Position numbers and translations under genes: made by a program
Notes under the pieces: model-generated
Seen by the model: the letters and a program-made list of their open reading frames with translations, nothing else
Databases searched by the model: none
Told to the model about the DNA's origin: nothing
Shown: positions 1 through 13,300 of the stretch, in pieces
Numbering within the stretch: the stretch's first letter is position 1
How the letters are laid out: every line of letters begins with the position of its first letter
Source of the DNA: Lottia gigantea
Taxonomy: Eukaryota; Mollusca; Gastropoda; Lottiidae
Assembly (NCBI RefSeq): GCF_000327385.1
Contig: NW_008707205.1
Location: 258,495 to 322,494 of the forward strand
DNA: 64,000 nucleotides
Direction of reading: 5' to 3'

Positions 1-2966
1 TAATCATCTGGTACATATTTAAGAAAATAGCTCAAAAGTAGCCCCATTTACTTAAACCTGTGATACTATATTTAGAGATATTTTGACCTTGCAAACAGAA
101 GTTATACTAACAATTCTTATACAGCTCATCACAAAATGAACCCCCAATTGACTTTAAATAATGGAAAGTATGATTTGAAACACTGTTAATTCTATTTTAT
201 ATACATATAATACAATATAGTCAATAGTTTACTTTTGCTATGGTAACCAAGCAGCCATATTGTCTACAAACACCATTCTTCCATCATAACTTGAATCAAT
301 TTACAGATCAATTTACTCATCAAACTCTCAATGAAGCTGAAATAAAAATAAATTATTCATTGATGCATGTGGAAATTGATAAATGACAACATCGTGTTTC
401 ATTCAAAAATTAAACAACAGCATTGTCAAACTTAATGAAATCTAATTCACCTGAAGCAATCAATTGTCATTCACTTTCTCTGCTGTAGCAATGTATCTTC
501 TAATAGCCGTTTCTAACGTCCCATTAAACAGTTCTATTGATTAGTTATCTTTTTTACCTGTAACAAACTACGACTTGGTACCTGCTTCCTATTTTTACCT
601 CACTATGAGTCAATCGCCATGGTGAGAAATACCAATATGTTCACGTTTGTTTTTCTGTTTTAAAATATGGCCGTTTATAGGACATGTGTTGAAGTTCTCA
701 TTTCGAAAATGGTGTTAAATTTATAACGAAATCAATAGTAAAGTATACATATAACTTGAGACGGATATGGAATGGAAATGTGCAATATACTTAGTATGTT
801 TTGAGTTTAAAGTGCAAATCCCAATTAGTTTCATACAAAGGAATACAAAGTTGTCAACAACAAAAATAACAGGATAAATATGTAGATATAATACAGATGA
901 AAGTGATAAAATTGTTAGTGAGGTCTCACACCTATCACAAATACACCACAGTAAATATAGTGTGTTTGTTCATCCATTCTTCACTTCATGTGCATTGTGT
1001 GTTTTTTCATCAGACGTACCTTTTCTTTTCATTAAATTCAATTGGCTAGTTGTTTTTGTTGTTTGTAAACTCATTGTTATTGCTTGATCTACAGTTTTCT
1101 TCTACGCCTGATCAAAAACTAATTGAATCAATCTTTATCTCAGACATGTTGTCCAAGTTGTTGATATTGACAACTCTTCACAGTGAAGTCCTAAATGGTT
1201 TCTTTTCTCTTGAATACATCAAAAATACCTTGAGCTTTGTGAATTTTTAATGGCCAGAAATATCAGTGTCTAAAAATAGATTTAAAAGGAGAATCAATTT
1301 TCATTCCCATCTGCTGCATAAATCATACTGTTGTGTCATATGTTCGAAAAGGGACGATTCAACACAAAAGTCATTGATAATGTGGGAAAGGAAAAAACAC
1401 ACCTGCAAGTTTTTTGGTTCAAATCAGTAGAATTTTAAATCAGCTCTAGTTGACTTTTGGTTTAGTCTTGGTAGTGATGTAGAGTTTGGTATCATGTGAT
1501 CAAGATAGGGGGTGTTTTTTAAGAGATTGGAATAAAGCTCACTAGATTGACACTTAAGAAGAAAAATATCAACCTCAAGACCAACCGCCATCAAAGTCTG
1601 AAGAAAATCCTCTTTTCTTAATATTATTGACAAAAAGATTGAGGCTGAAACAAGTATCAACACCAAGGTAGAAAATGACCGATATATGACTAAAATCTCA
1701 TCAACTTGACAGTCAAAGAACAGAAAAGCAAGTTAAGTGTCATATTTATAAACAATAACTGGTTTGTCTCAAGTGATTGTGGTTATTTTTGCAGACAGAC
1801 AAACAAAGAAGTGAAAATAAGCCGATAGAGGGAATTTATTTATCACGCCTCTTCAACTCTCGTAAAGTAAAGGAGTCAAATGATATAGGAGAGATACCAA
1901 GTGAGGTAACAAAAAAAAAGGGGAAACTGAAACGTTGCTAAAACCTGATTTATAACATGGAATATGTTTATCGTGCATTTTAGTTTATGAGATATCAATA
2001 ACATTTGATTGAATAGAAATTTAGCCCTGGGTCAAATGTGTTTTATGATGGATTGCAACATTAACCATTTCAAAATGACTAAAGTTAACCCTATTGATGT
2101 AATTTTAACTCTATGAGTAAGAAGGGACACTCTTTGTTAAAGTTTAAATGCAAGTCACATTCGATGACTTATAATGTTCGGTGAGGCGTTGGCCACGTAA
2201 TGGGTTAATCCCTAATGTATGCAGAGTCACTGGTAGATAAAACTATGTGATAATATTGACTATATAGTTTATTTGATTATGATAACTTTGTGGACCAAAC
2301 GATTAATTGGTATACTAGATATATTTTACTAAACACTATTAAACCACAAATATAATGAACTCATACCAAATTCCCTCCATTTTTTAACCTGGCCACAACG
2401 TTTTGAATACCAAACATGATTTAGCAGACGTCACACATTGAACTGCTGTCAAAGCCTAGTTTTGTCATTTACAAGTGAACTATACTAACATAATATTGAA
2501 TGATTGAAATTCAATACCAAGCTATTGTGATTTGGATTTATTTGTGAAGGGTGATCAGACATATATATTCACAGATAGATCTAATCGGCAGATTGGAGAT
2601 TCATTAGTTAAAATCAGTAAATATTAATTACTTAATAAGGTCACAAGCTGTCATCTTTGATAAACTAGATTGAAAAACAACTAAGCAATTAAATAGGAAG
2701 TTAGAATTAATTAGTATTGGAGTTGATTTACCTACTTATCTCATTTAGATGTGTTCACTTTACATATTGGATATCACCTGGGTAGCAGAAGGACAAGACT
2801 TCATCTGATTTCTTTTAAGATTTAGTCCCAACAATGGGTCAACACTTGTGTTATTGTTATATGGAAAGTGATTACTAGTATTAAGAATGGACTAAATTAG
2901 TTTTAAGTGGATTACAGGTGTGTGAAGCCAGGCTTAATTGTGTAACTTAAATCTAATCAAGTTAGC
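1..2966. other. Non-coding region upstream of the visible SHANK gene
   Basis: This AT-rich stretch has only short chance open frames. I found no exon with SPN, ankyrin or SH3 similarity, so it is either intergenic or an intron of a longer SHANK transcript. The final part may be 5' UTR. An in-frame TAA lies seven codons before the ATG at 2967, and a possible splice acceptor (ttacag) ends at 2917. A second, weak acceptor (gttag) ends at 2965, one base before the ATG. Confidence 0.6.
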
Positions 2967-4309
2967 ATGAGTCAAAGAGCAATCTATAGGAAATCAACAG
3001 GTTCACCCCAACAACAATTTACACCAACAGTCAACAATGGAGTTGGGCCTCAGGCTAAAGCATTTCCATTTAAACATTTTATTACCTTGCCCAATGGTGT
3101 TGTGAGAAGTAGTAGGCCAGCCCGAGGTGAGAGTAACTATCATAATATCTCTACAACGTCAGGATACAGCAGTGTACCAGTTAAAGGTATTCACAGTCCC
3201 CCAGTCATACATTATACTGATAGTGGACCTGAATATGATAGACAACAGTATCTAAAGCCACCCGACCAGGTTAGATACAACTCTAGAGTCAGTAGAGAAA
3301 GACACAACAATGTCAATATTGTATTAGATTCAACAAGCCAGCTAGAAAGTTCAGTGGGCAGATATCGAAAGCGATCCAAATCCACACCTCCAGTGAGTGA
3401 CAGGTCTTCAGGTGATTGGGTGGACAATAGTTCAGTTAGACAGTCAACAAGATTAGTTAGTAATGGGAGTGTAAAAGGCCAGTATATCACCAACGACGAA
3501 GTTATTTACGCTAATGTGAACAGAGGATCAATTTCTAATAACAGACCTCCTTTATTTATTAATTCACCTGCTTCTAAATATGTGGTGGATGTGAACCATA
3601 CTTATTCTTCTGTTGGATTAGTACATAGTAAGGTGGATTATATTAGACCTTCATCTCCTCTTAGTGTTTATAGTGATCGGGGATCGGATTATGTTAGTAG
3701 TGCTGGTTCAATGAGGGGTGATACTGTGATATATAACAGTCCGTCTGCTCGGCAAGACGTGATTATGATGGGCAATTACTATGACCCTCGTGATATTTAT
3801 GTGGACAATAGGAATAATGGTTCCTTGACTCACTCTAGGGCTAAATTCTCCAGCATGCCAATGTTATATGTGGACAAAGCCACTGAGAAAAAAATTATTA
3901 AAGAGGAGAAAAAGAGAGTAAAAGAGGAGCGAAAGCGATTTGAGAAAGAGGAGAAAAAACGTAAAAAAGCTGAAAAGAAAGCAGCTACATTGAATGCCAA
4001 AACTTTACCGAAAAGTTGGGGGTATGATGTTGTACATAGGAATATTGAGAACACTTATCCTCGACCAAGGTTACGCATGAGAGCAGTACCAATAGAATTT
4101 GAAGATGGACCTTATGTACCTCCTCCTCTAAGGCCAAGATATGTGGTTAACCCTAACCCCGGATTACAAAAAAAGCATTTTTATACCAGTACACCCAATT
4201 TACAACAAGCAATATATGCCAATACACCTAGTATTCAGAGAGTTGAACAGGTGTACGGTACCTCATCAAGATATGCATTAAAACCACATATACCTCCAAC
4301 TAATAAACG
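2967..4309 (+). CDS. SHANK: SHANK exon 1 (visible): long disordered N-terminal exon
   Basis: This exon opens with an ATG in good context (A at -3) and has an in-frame stop just upstream. It ends at a consensus donor (cg|gtaagt), leaving two bases of an Arg codon that the PDZ exon completes. It encodes 447 residues without a recognisable fold. Visible features are RSKSTP at 136-141, YANV at 181, many other tyrosines, a Lys/Glu-rich segment that may be helical, YVPPPLRP near 383, and STPNLQQAIYANT at 408-420. I do not recognise it from vertebrate SHANKs. Confidence 0.8.
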
Positions 4310-7300
4310 GTAAGTTTCAAATTGGGAATTTTTCCTGGATTTCATTCAATGATATTGTATTATAATAAATGTATGAATAGACCATCATATATTAATAATG
4401 ATTTGGATTTGTTTTGTTTAAGTGTATATACATGTGATTCATATTCAAAATGTGGGTGTTTTTAGCTGCCAAGAAGTACACCCACCCTAGGTTAATCAAT
4501 AATTATTAATATTCTTGGTTTAGTGATAAGTTCACAAGTTCCTTCATATAAGTTGGATTGGCACGCCTTTACTGTCTTGGGACAATTATGTAACTTACTT
4601 TTGATCAACCCTAGTTTTAGGCTATCTAGTTAGATTTATAACTTAGTTGAAACTCAAACATTCTGATGTTAAGGGAATTTTAAATATTAATGTCAACGAA
4701 AAGATGACATTTCAACAAAGTCTCCACAAAATTTGAGTGCATTAAAATGTGATGCTCTGGTTGGCTACTCTAAAATTGCAGTAAATCAAATAGCCCAAAG
4801 ACAAAAAGAAAGGAAATGAAATAAATGTCTATGAATTGTTTTATTATTTTAATAATGTCCCTGTCAATCAAAGATTTATTTTAAGATGTCAACCATATTA
4901 AATGTCACTTAATTTCTGGGAGAAAATCTACTGTCGTCTGCTTAACTTTGATCTGGGAAAGTTTGTATTTACTATGTACAATAGCAAGTATCACAGGTCA
5001 AAAAACTATCATGTACATGTATTTGGCTGTGAAATATTTTTTTCTCCTAACTATATTGATACATTGGTTACTCTCCAAATCTACCATTTTTTATCCAAAT
5101 CAAATAACAAATTGTGTAACATTTCAACAATCTTGAGAAAATTTGCTTAGAATTTGATTTTCTCTCCATTCGTTAAGCCCTTCTAACATTTGTCAAAAAT
5201 ATTTTTTATGCATTGTTTTAGTGGGTTGTAGTCATAATGGCCCTAAACCAAAATGGTCCCAGGTCAAAATGGCCCCAAAAGTCAACATGGTTCCAAAAAA
5301 ATAGTCAAAATGGCCCCAGAAATTACTCTTTGATTTCAACCAAATTTTCAAGTCAAAATGGCACCTAAAAAAAAGTAAAAAGTCACAGTTAAGTTTGATT
5401 ATGTAGAATTCTGTATATCAGAAAAAAAGTTCAAGGTTAAACTGAACATTTTGAATCTTGAAGATGAATTAAAAAGTCACTTAGAAAATGAATACCATTA
5501 TGGACTTCCAGATTAAAATGATTCAAAATAAAATTGACTTTCAATGCACTTTTTGTACGAATACAAGAAAAGTTGATGTGTGGTCCAATATGATATATGT
5601 ATATTTAAATATTCATGAATATAAAAAAGTGAAGATATTGCTTAACATTTTCTTAGATTTTTTAAAATGAACACATTATTCTCACAAATTTGATTATGAA
5701 CTATTGAATTTTGGTGTCTCTATTCCAATATAAAAAAAATATAATATAAGAATTATGACTCCAACTTAAGCTGGGATTATCTCTACATAAATAATCCTAA
5801 CTTAATATTCATCATCAAACCTACTTATCAATGTTAGGTGAAGTGTAAATTATTAGAATTAAAAAAGACAGGATAGAGATAGTAATATATAGTCAGAAAG
5901 TCCCCCAACAGAATGGTTATTAAGTGAATTTTGTGATTAAGTTTTCAAAAACAGTGTAAAAGACAATACTTAATTTTTACTCTGAACACCAAATTTTCCA
6001 TTCACTCTTGAAATTCTTAAGTTTTTTGCAAATTCTTTTTTGCAAATATTTGGTTGGTGCATTTATTTCAAGAGGTTTTTTTTTTTAGGGAAAAGGGGAT
6101 TTTACAAAATTGATAAAATCTTACTTAAAAACTATTCCAATATGGAATTCTTTAAAATCATAATTATATGATAAGCTTACTGATTTTTTCTGACATAATT
6201 TTTGAGCACGCTTGTGAAATAAAATGAGGACAACCCTAAAATACAAGTTAGATATTGATATAATTATATAGAAAACACAGAGAACAGGTGTATAATATAG
6301 TAAAAAATAAGTTATAGTAAAGTGTTTGTCTATGGTTGATACACTTGTTCAATAATAATCATACCTTATGAATGAAATACTTCAATAAATATTTGAGTAA
6401 GCATACTATTATAGGATAGGCCAATAGACTTTTATTCTAATACAATAGAATATGGGGAAATTTGAAAAACAACAAAGGTGTAACTTTGCAACGTAAATAG
6501 TGATTCACTTTTGAAGTATGTATTATTCTAATTGAGCTTGAAATATGTGACCCCATTAATTATTTGTTTTTATGTTTTAATCTTAATCATTTTCTACGCA
6601 ATCCCTTACATGATAAGATAGAGGGCTAGTAACTATTAAAATTTTGTGTAGGCGATTTAATTTGTCTAAATTTTGATTTTAGACTATTAAACATGACCAT
6701 GGATGAAGCTTGGGCTATTAATTTGTTCATGGTTTATTGCAAGATAAAAAGAATGATTTTCATTGCCCATGTGTGTGTGTATTTTATGGCCACATCTAAA
6801 CCAGAAAAGCCATAGGACCATGAAACTTGTAGTTGGTGTATATTTGGGAAAAATTTCATTTTCTTTTTCATGTGGCTATAAAAAAAAATAAAAAATCCCA
6901 GTTCAAATAATCATGATCTGCAAAATGAAACTTGAAATCCAAATAACAGTGGCAATGTAAACGGCAAATGAACAAATCAATTATAAGTGAGTAAGTATTT
7001 TGTTATGAAAAGTGGTATCAGGTGTCTAAGAGGGTAAGCATACCCTGCCTGGCACCACACCTATTATTCCTCAATATTATATACTGTTGTATTATAAATA
7101 TGGAAAAAAATGCTTGGCATGTTCATGAATGTGTTTCATGTATATATGTGAATTTCAAGCATATGTTTTGACGTCTAACTTGAATAATATACAATATACA
7201 TCTATTGAAATAAAATACAAATTTTTGTGGTTACTCTTAAATATACATATATTCACCCCTATCCCAATGTTATGAATCATTTTAGATAAGGGTCACCAAC

Positions 7301-10300
7301 AATGACTATATAAAAAACAATTTTAAAAAGCTTGCGTCAAATTGAATGAAAATAATTTAAAATTTATGTGTCCTATCATTATCTGCTTGAATACCTTTTT
7401 ATAAGTTATGTTTGTTTTTTATTTGATCTTCTGACACGATCATTTTTAAATTTATCTCCTGTCATTCATAATTTTCTTTGACAATTTAAAGAATTTGTGT
7501 AGATTTATTTGCAGTTTGTAAAAGTTCATTTTAAGATATTTGATGTCCAATTTTGACAATGATATATATATCTGATCAAGATCAATGAGATTGACCCAAA
7601 CGTTCGAATTGACCAGTTAAATTGACCAGTTAATTTGACCAGTTAAAATGATTTAAAAATATTTGAATTTAGATTCAACTTTGACCTGTACATGAAATTG
7701 AACTTTGATGTTGAAGATTTATAGATGATTTGTGGCTTCTTAATTTATATCAATACATAAATCAGGCTTTATACAATGTCATCAAGCTATAAGTTAAAGT
7801 AGTTTCAAATGTTCTAAACAAGAATTTCAGACCAAAAAAATTTAAAAATTTATAATGAAATATGGAGAGAAAGATAATTTACTTCATCTATTCCATATTC
7901 AAAATCCTGCAAACTACAATCCTGAATTTCTTGAACTGTTTGAAGTAAGACAACATAGGCCAACATCAAGAACAAGGCCATATTATTTTCAGCATTTAAA
8001 TTTTTATACTAATAGCACATTGGTATTTTGAATTCCATGTTGTAATGAGAAGAAAAGATAAGGTTCATAAATAGAACATCTTTTTTCTGTTCTTATAATG
8101 TTTTCCATTAAACAATTCACTATTAAACAAACATGATTGTTCCCAGGAAGAAAAATTTGAATGAATTGCCTTTTGTTTGGCAAGTAAATCATCTAGTTGT
8201 TTTTACACTTAGTATATTTTTAACTTAGATTTATAAAAAGATATTTTTCAGCTTAATTGAAAACATTAATGCTTATTTCATTAAAGGGACAGAGGTGCCA
8301 TTTTGGGGGGTTGTTTTTAGTCTTGTAAATATGTAAATATTCTTCAGAAGAAATATATGTATGAAAATCCTTCGTCATTTTAACATTCAATTGCAGATAA
8401 TTCTAGACACATGTGGATTTTAAAGCTAAAATTGCGACTGTGAGCTGTGAACACTATTACTGATTAGCTTAGCTAAATAATTCAAGTTTCTGCTAAGACA
8501 AAAGAATGATTGGTCAAAAAAAATTTATATATGAAACAAGCTTGACTTTTAAATATGAAATTAGAAAAAAGATCAGAACCGCAAAACAAACCCCACAATT
8601 TAAATCTGTAATAACAATTTGAAAATATTTCAAATGAATTTCACCTAAAATATATTTTAATAAATCACCTTTTTCTATAGCAGAAAAAAGTCAATTGTTT
8701 TAATATTCAGTACAAGTTTGGACATGAGGTATCATTAATTATTCATTTCTCTTTGTTAAGATTTAAACAGTGAGGGTTAACTGAAAAGTTTTGAAAGTAT
8801 TGTAGAGAACACAAAGTATTAATTTATAACTTTATAACTGTGATATTGAATAATATAGTTTTATAGCAGTGGTTAACGTTTACCATCTTATAATTAGTTT
8901 CCATCCATTTCAGTGAAGTCAAGTATCGATACACAATCTTGTAATATGATACGCGTATAGTGGTGTGTGGTATCGCAATACCTTAATTCACCTGTATATC
9001 GTGGCAGTACTAATATATAATGCTGTTACACAGAATATCTTTTTTACGGTTGGTACTGCTTTGCTGAACAAGGTGTATTGCAAAGAAAAAAAGCTGCATC
9101 ACCAGCAAAACTTTTAATACTCCCCTTAAATATCCTTGTTTCATTTGACTGTAAATATAAAAAAATTTTTATTTCTTACATGACAAGTTTTGCTAACATT
9201 CCTGTACATATTTACCAACTCATATAAAACATTCACCCAATTACTGACCTAAGGCCATGATAAATATTTCTAGATATTTATAAAACTAGTTTTAATCTTG
9301 ATTTTATTATTATTTAAGTATTTTGTGTTATTTGTGGACATTTTTATGACTATTTGATCAAAAAAAAAAATTGCTTGTGGAATGTGATCATAAAAATATT
9401 AAGATCTTTGATAATTTAAGGTGATTTCCCTTAATAATTACCAAGAAATATATCAATTTTTTTGTTAATTTTCAATATGCACTAATGATAATAAATGTCT
9501 AATGAACCTTAAAGGGACAGATGCACCATTTATATGCCCAATCATCTCTTAGTCTCAGAAACGCGATTTTTTTAGCTAAGCCAATCAATAATAGTGTCCA
9601 CAGCTCACCATCAAAATTTTAGCCTTGGAATCCATGTGTGTGGAGATATTTGCTTTTCAAAGTTCAAAAGACGAGTCGTCTTTTTTTGAGACACTGCCAT
9701 GATATATAGAAAAGACATCTATAGAAATAGGAAAAGAAATTCCTAGTTTGAGATAATCATAAGTATAAAGTGCTAAAGCTAATCCTAAAGACTTAACCAT
9801 AACAGCTTTGTTTTGACCTTTTATAATAGTTTCTTATGGTATAATTAGTATTCATTGTTATAACTATCAATGATACTGTCTTTGTAGGTGATAATTATCT
9901 TGTATTGATAAGTCTTTATAATATACAATTATCATAACAATAACATTATCATTAAGTGTTACTTATCTTGATAATATCAGGTGATATATTGATTGTAATG
10001 GTCTTACTTAATACAGATTATATTGTACATGTCTGTATTTAAAATAAAACTTTAAGCTTCTTGAAGAAATAGTCTACATATTACGTATAAAAAAATAAAA
10101 CTAAAGATATCATTTGGGTGACAATTTTGAAAGTTGTATGGAATTTTTCCATGGATTACAAAGATCTTTACCTGATCAACATTATTGATGGCTTTCAAGA
10201 GTATTTAAAGGGCCTTTTTAAGTTTTCAGAAGTACTAGAAATGTATCAAATGGCATAATTCCTTCCAAAATATCTCAAACTAGGAATTTCTTTTGGACAG

Positions 10301-13300
10301 ATAAGAAAAGTTAAAAATTTGATATTAAATAAAAAAGAGTTGGTTACCTAAAGTATTTTATTTTGTGAGTGATATAACTGAAAGTGACATTTATGACTAC
10401 CTATAACAGTTTATTATAATGATATAGTACTGCTTATATTTTATTAGTAGTGACATTTCGGTCTTGTAGTATTGTATATTTTACTTGTTGACTAACTCAA
10501 GTTGTTGAAGGTTACCTCTAGATGGTCATTTTTGATTATTAAGACACTCCAGAGTAACCAGTGTTGGTCTATCTATCCAAAACACCTGTTATGCATTTTT
10601 GTACTTGAACAAGGAAATGGAATGATTATTTGGCCTCAGTGGTTTACATTTTCTTAAGCATCATTAAAGTTACAAGTGTGCCATTTTAGGGGTTGATTTT
10701 AGTCTTCATGAAGATAGTCTTCAGAAGTACTAGAAATGTACAATAATCGCATAATTCCTTTAAAAATACTTCAAACTAGGAATTTTACTCACTATTTCTA
10801 TATACATTTTTTTATATATCACAGAGTATCTTAAATTGATGAGTCGTTATTTTAACTTTCAAACGCGGATAATTCTGGACACACATGGATTTGAAGGCTC
10901 ATATTTCGAAGGTGATCTGTGAACACTATTACTTATTGGCTTATCTAAAAAATCCTGGTTCTGAGACTAAAGTAGGGCCTATAATTTTTTTTTTGAAAAA
11001 TGATGCATGTGTCCCTTTAAGCTCAACAAGGACTTCATCACTGTAAAATGTAGTTATATATGTCTGTGTGCACTTGTGGTTCAAGGTCAGTTTTGTAGCA
11101 GTGTTTTTTTTTGACTACATGTACAGGATGACATATTGTTTGCACTGTCTTGTGTTTTCATCATTACAAGATGTTATAAATCTCATTTTACACTTTACAT
11201 TATTCTTAGTCCTTGATGACCTGAAATAGAACTCAAAACAGCGTAAAGAAACAACATTATACACAAATAAACCATACTATATCAATGCTTGTTCAACATA
11301 ACACAATCTGTTAATTTTGACACCTTTACCTGTTCAAAAAGTATTACATAATATGAAACAGATCATTGACCAAGTTTTGTTGACTAAGTAAGATCTGTTG
11401 ACATGAAATTGTTGACAAAAATTGACAATCTTATATAATTTTAGAACTTCATTATGACCAGTCATTACACCATTTTCCTTTTACATTAACATATAGAAAA
11501 GGAAATTGGATTTTCACCTTCAATATTTTGATTGGTTATGAACCGGACGTATTATAAATTATCAAGGGTTGTCAATATTAACACAGAGTGTCTGGTATGA
11601 TAAAGACAAACAGTAGACTTGATTATCATAGCTATTGATTTATTTATGAGCATTGATTAGGATTCAATGAGAATTTATTGACTAAGTATGCTATCATTTC
11701 AAATAGTTTCAAAGATCTATTCTTTTCAAAGGAACTTTAATCATGGTCTATCTAAGTTCTGAATATATGTTTCTGTCTGTGCTTATGGTGCTGTGGTGGC
11801 CTAGCAAATAACAATGTTTGCTCTGTTAATAAGGAAATTAAATGAATGAATTTTTCTGCACTAGTTTGGGCTAATAAAAAGAGAAAGCATTGTGCAATGT
11901 AGGAAATTTTGCAAGGACATCAGATAGTGCCAAATCTTTTGCAATCTCCAACTGACACAGAGCATTGATTCATTGTCCCTTCTGAACAGCTAGAAGTTTT
12001 TTTTTCTGTATCGGCATCACCAACAAGGGCAAACCATGTATTAAAGATCTGAAGGCCTTATCTCAACCAATGTTAGGACCTTCAGGTCAGCAAGTCTCCT
12101 AATAAGAGGGTTTGATCCTGTAAAAGGTAGAGATAAACTATCAGATTTTGAAATTCCATGTTGCATCTCTGCATCTCTTTGCATCTCGTAAATGTTGAAA
12201 ATTGCTGACATAATTTTTACGATTCTTAAGAAATGAATTATTTGTTTGTTCCAGTAGCATGTTCTGGAATTGATTTGGTTCCAAGATATCTTGAGAATGT
12301 TCCGTCTAAATAATGAATGAATCATGTTGTACTGTCTAATGTATAATAGATTTCTGATTGACATATCCTATGTTTTTATGATCATTATTTTGATCCCAGA
12401 ATAACCTAGTATATTGAATTCAGATTAACCTTGGTCTTTATGATTGATATTTTATCGTTAACAATAAGGGTTAATTGCATGAAAAAAAGAGGTCTTATTT
12501 GCAGATATGATTTTTATGTGAAGTCCTCAAATACTGTTCAGTTATTTGGCAGATTTGGGCAATTGCACATTATTTGTAAAAGTTGATTTTTTTTTTTTAA
12601 TAAAAAAGATGTTACAGATAGAATAAAAATCTAATACTATCATATGGAAATTGGAATTGATCTTTCATGATAAAAGTAAGCAAAATTATTGATAATCTTG
12701 TCTTTATGTGGGATGTGGTTACTCAGTAAGTAAAGATGCTTGCTTGCTTGCTAACCTGAATGTCCAGGATTCATAGCATTGAAAGAGGCAAAAACTTTCG
12801 ATTTAACACACAGTTGGATATAGTGGGGTAATTCCACTGTCCTTCCAAAACTTCTGCCCTTGCAAACTGCATGACATTGCCCATTTTTATTTATCTATGA
12901 GATTAAAAGCAGGTTGTAAAACTTCATTCTCTATAACGCATATTGGATAGCTATTCATGTTCACCTGTTTCACTGCACTTAGCATAGTTAATTCAAATGT
13001 CAGAAAGCATGATTGTTTTCAAGAATTGAAAGCAATTTTTTCAGGTATGATTGTCCTGGTAAGACATTGAATGCAATATTTTAGGGTTAGATATATAAGC
13101 CAAGGCTTTATCTGAATAAGTAAATAGTAGATTATGATATATTATGATAAGTATAATACCACACCCTATTGTTAACGGTAGATCTTTAGTTTACTTTACC
13201 TACTGGTAGGGTTACCCAGGACTAATACCCATTGTTGGTAGCTAACTCTTAGTATTTATTCTGTTTAGTCATTTTACTCTCTCAGTAAATGTACCTATTA

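Noticed and set aside
1-2966. Possible upstream SHANK exons with SPN, ankyrin or SH3 domains
   Set aside because: None of the open frames here resembles these domains. The 66-aa and 80-aa frames are low in conserved residues.
12045-12140. Functional tRNA gene
   Set aside because: A B box is present but no four-armed fold or acceptor stem can be drawn. It is called a SINE head instead.
12041-12364. 107-aa minus-strand open frame
   Set aside because: It crosses a SINE-like head, has no recognisable domain, and is a chance frame.
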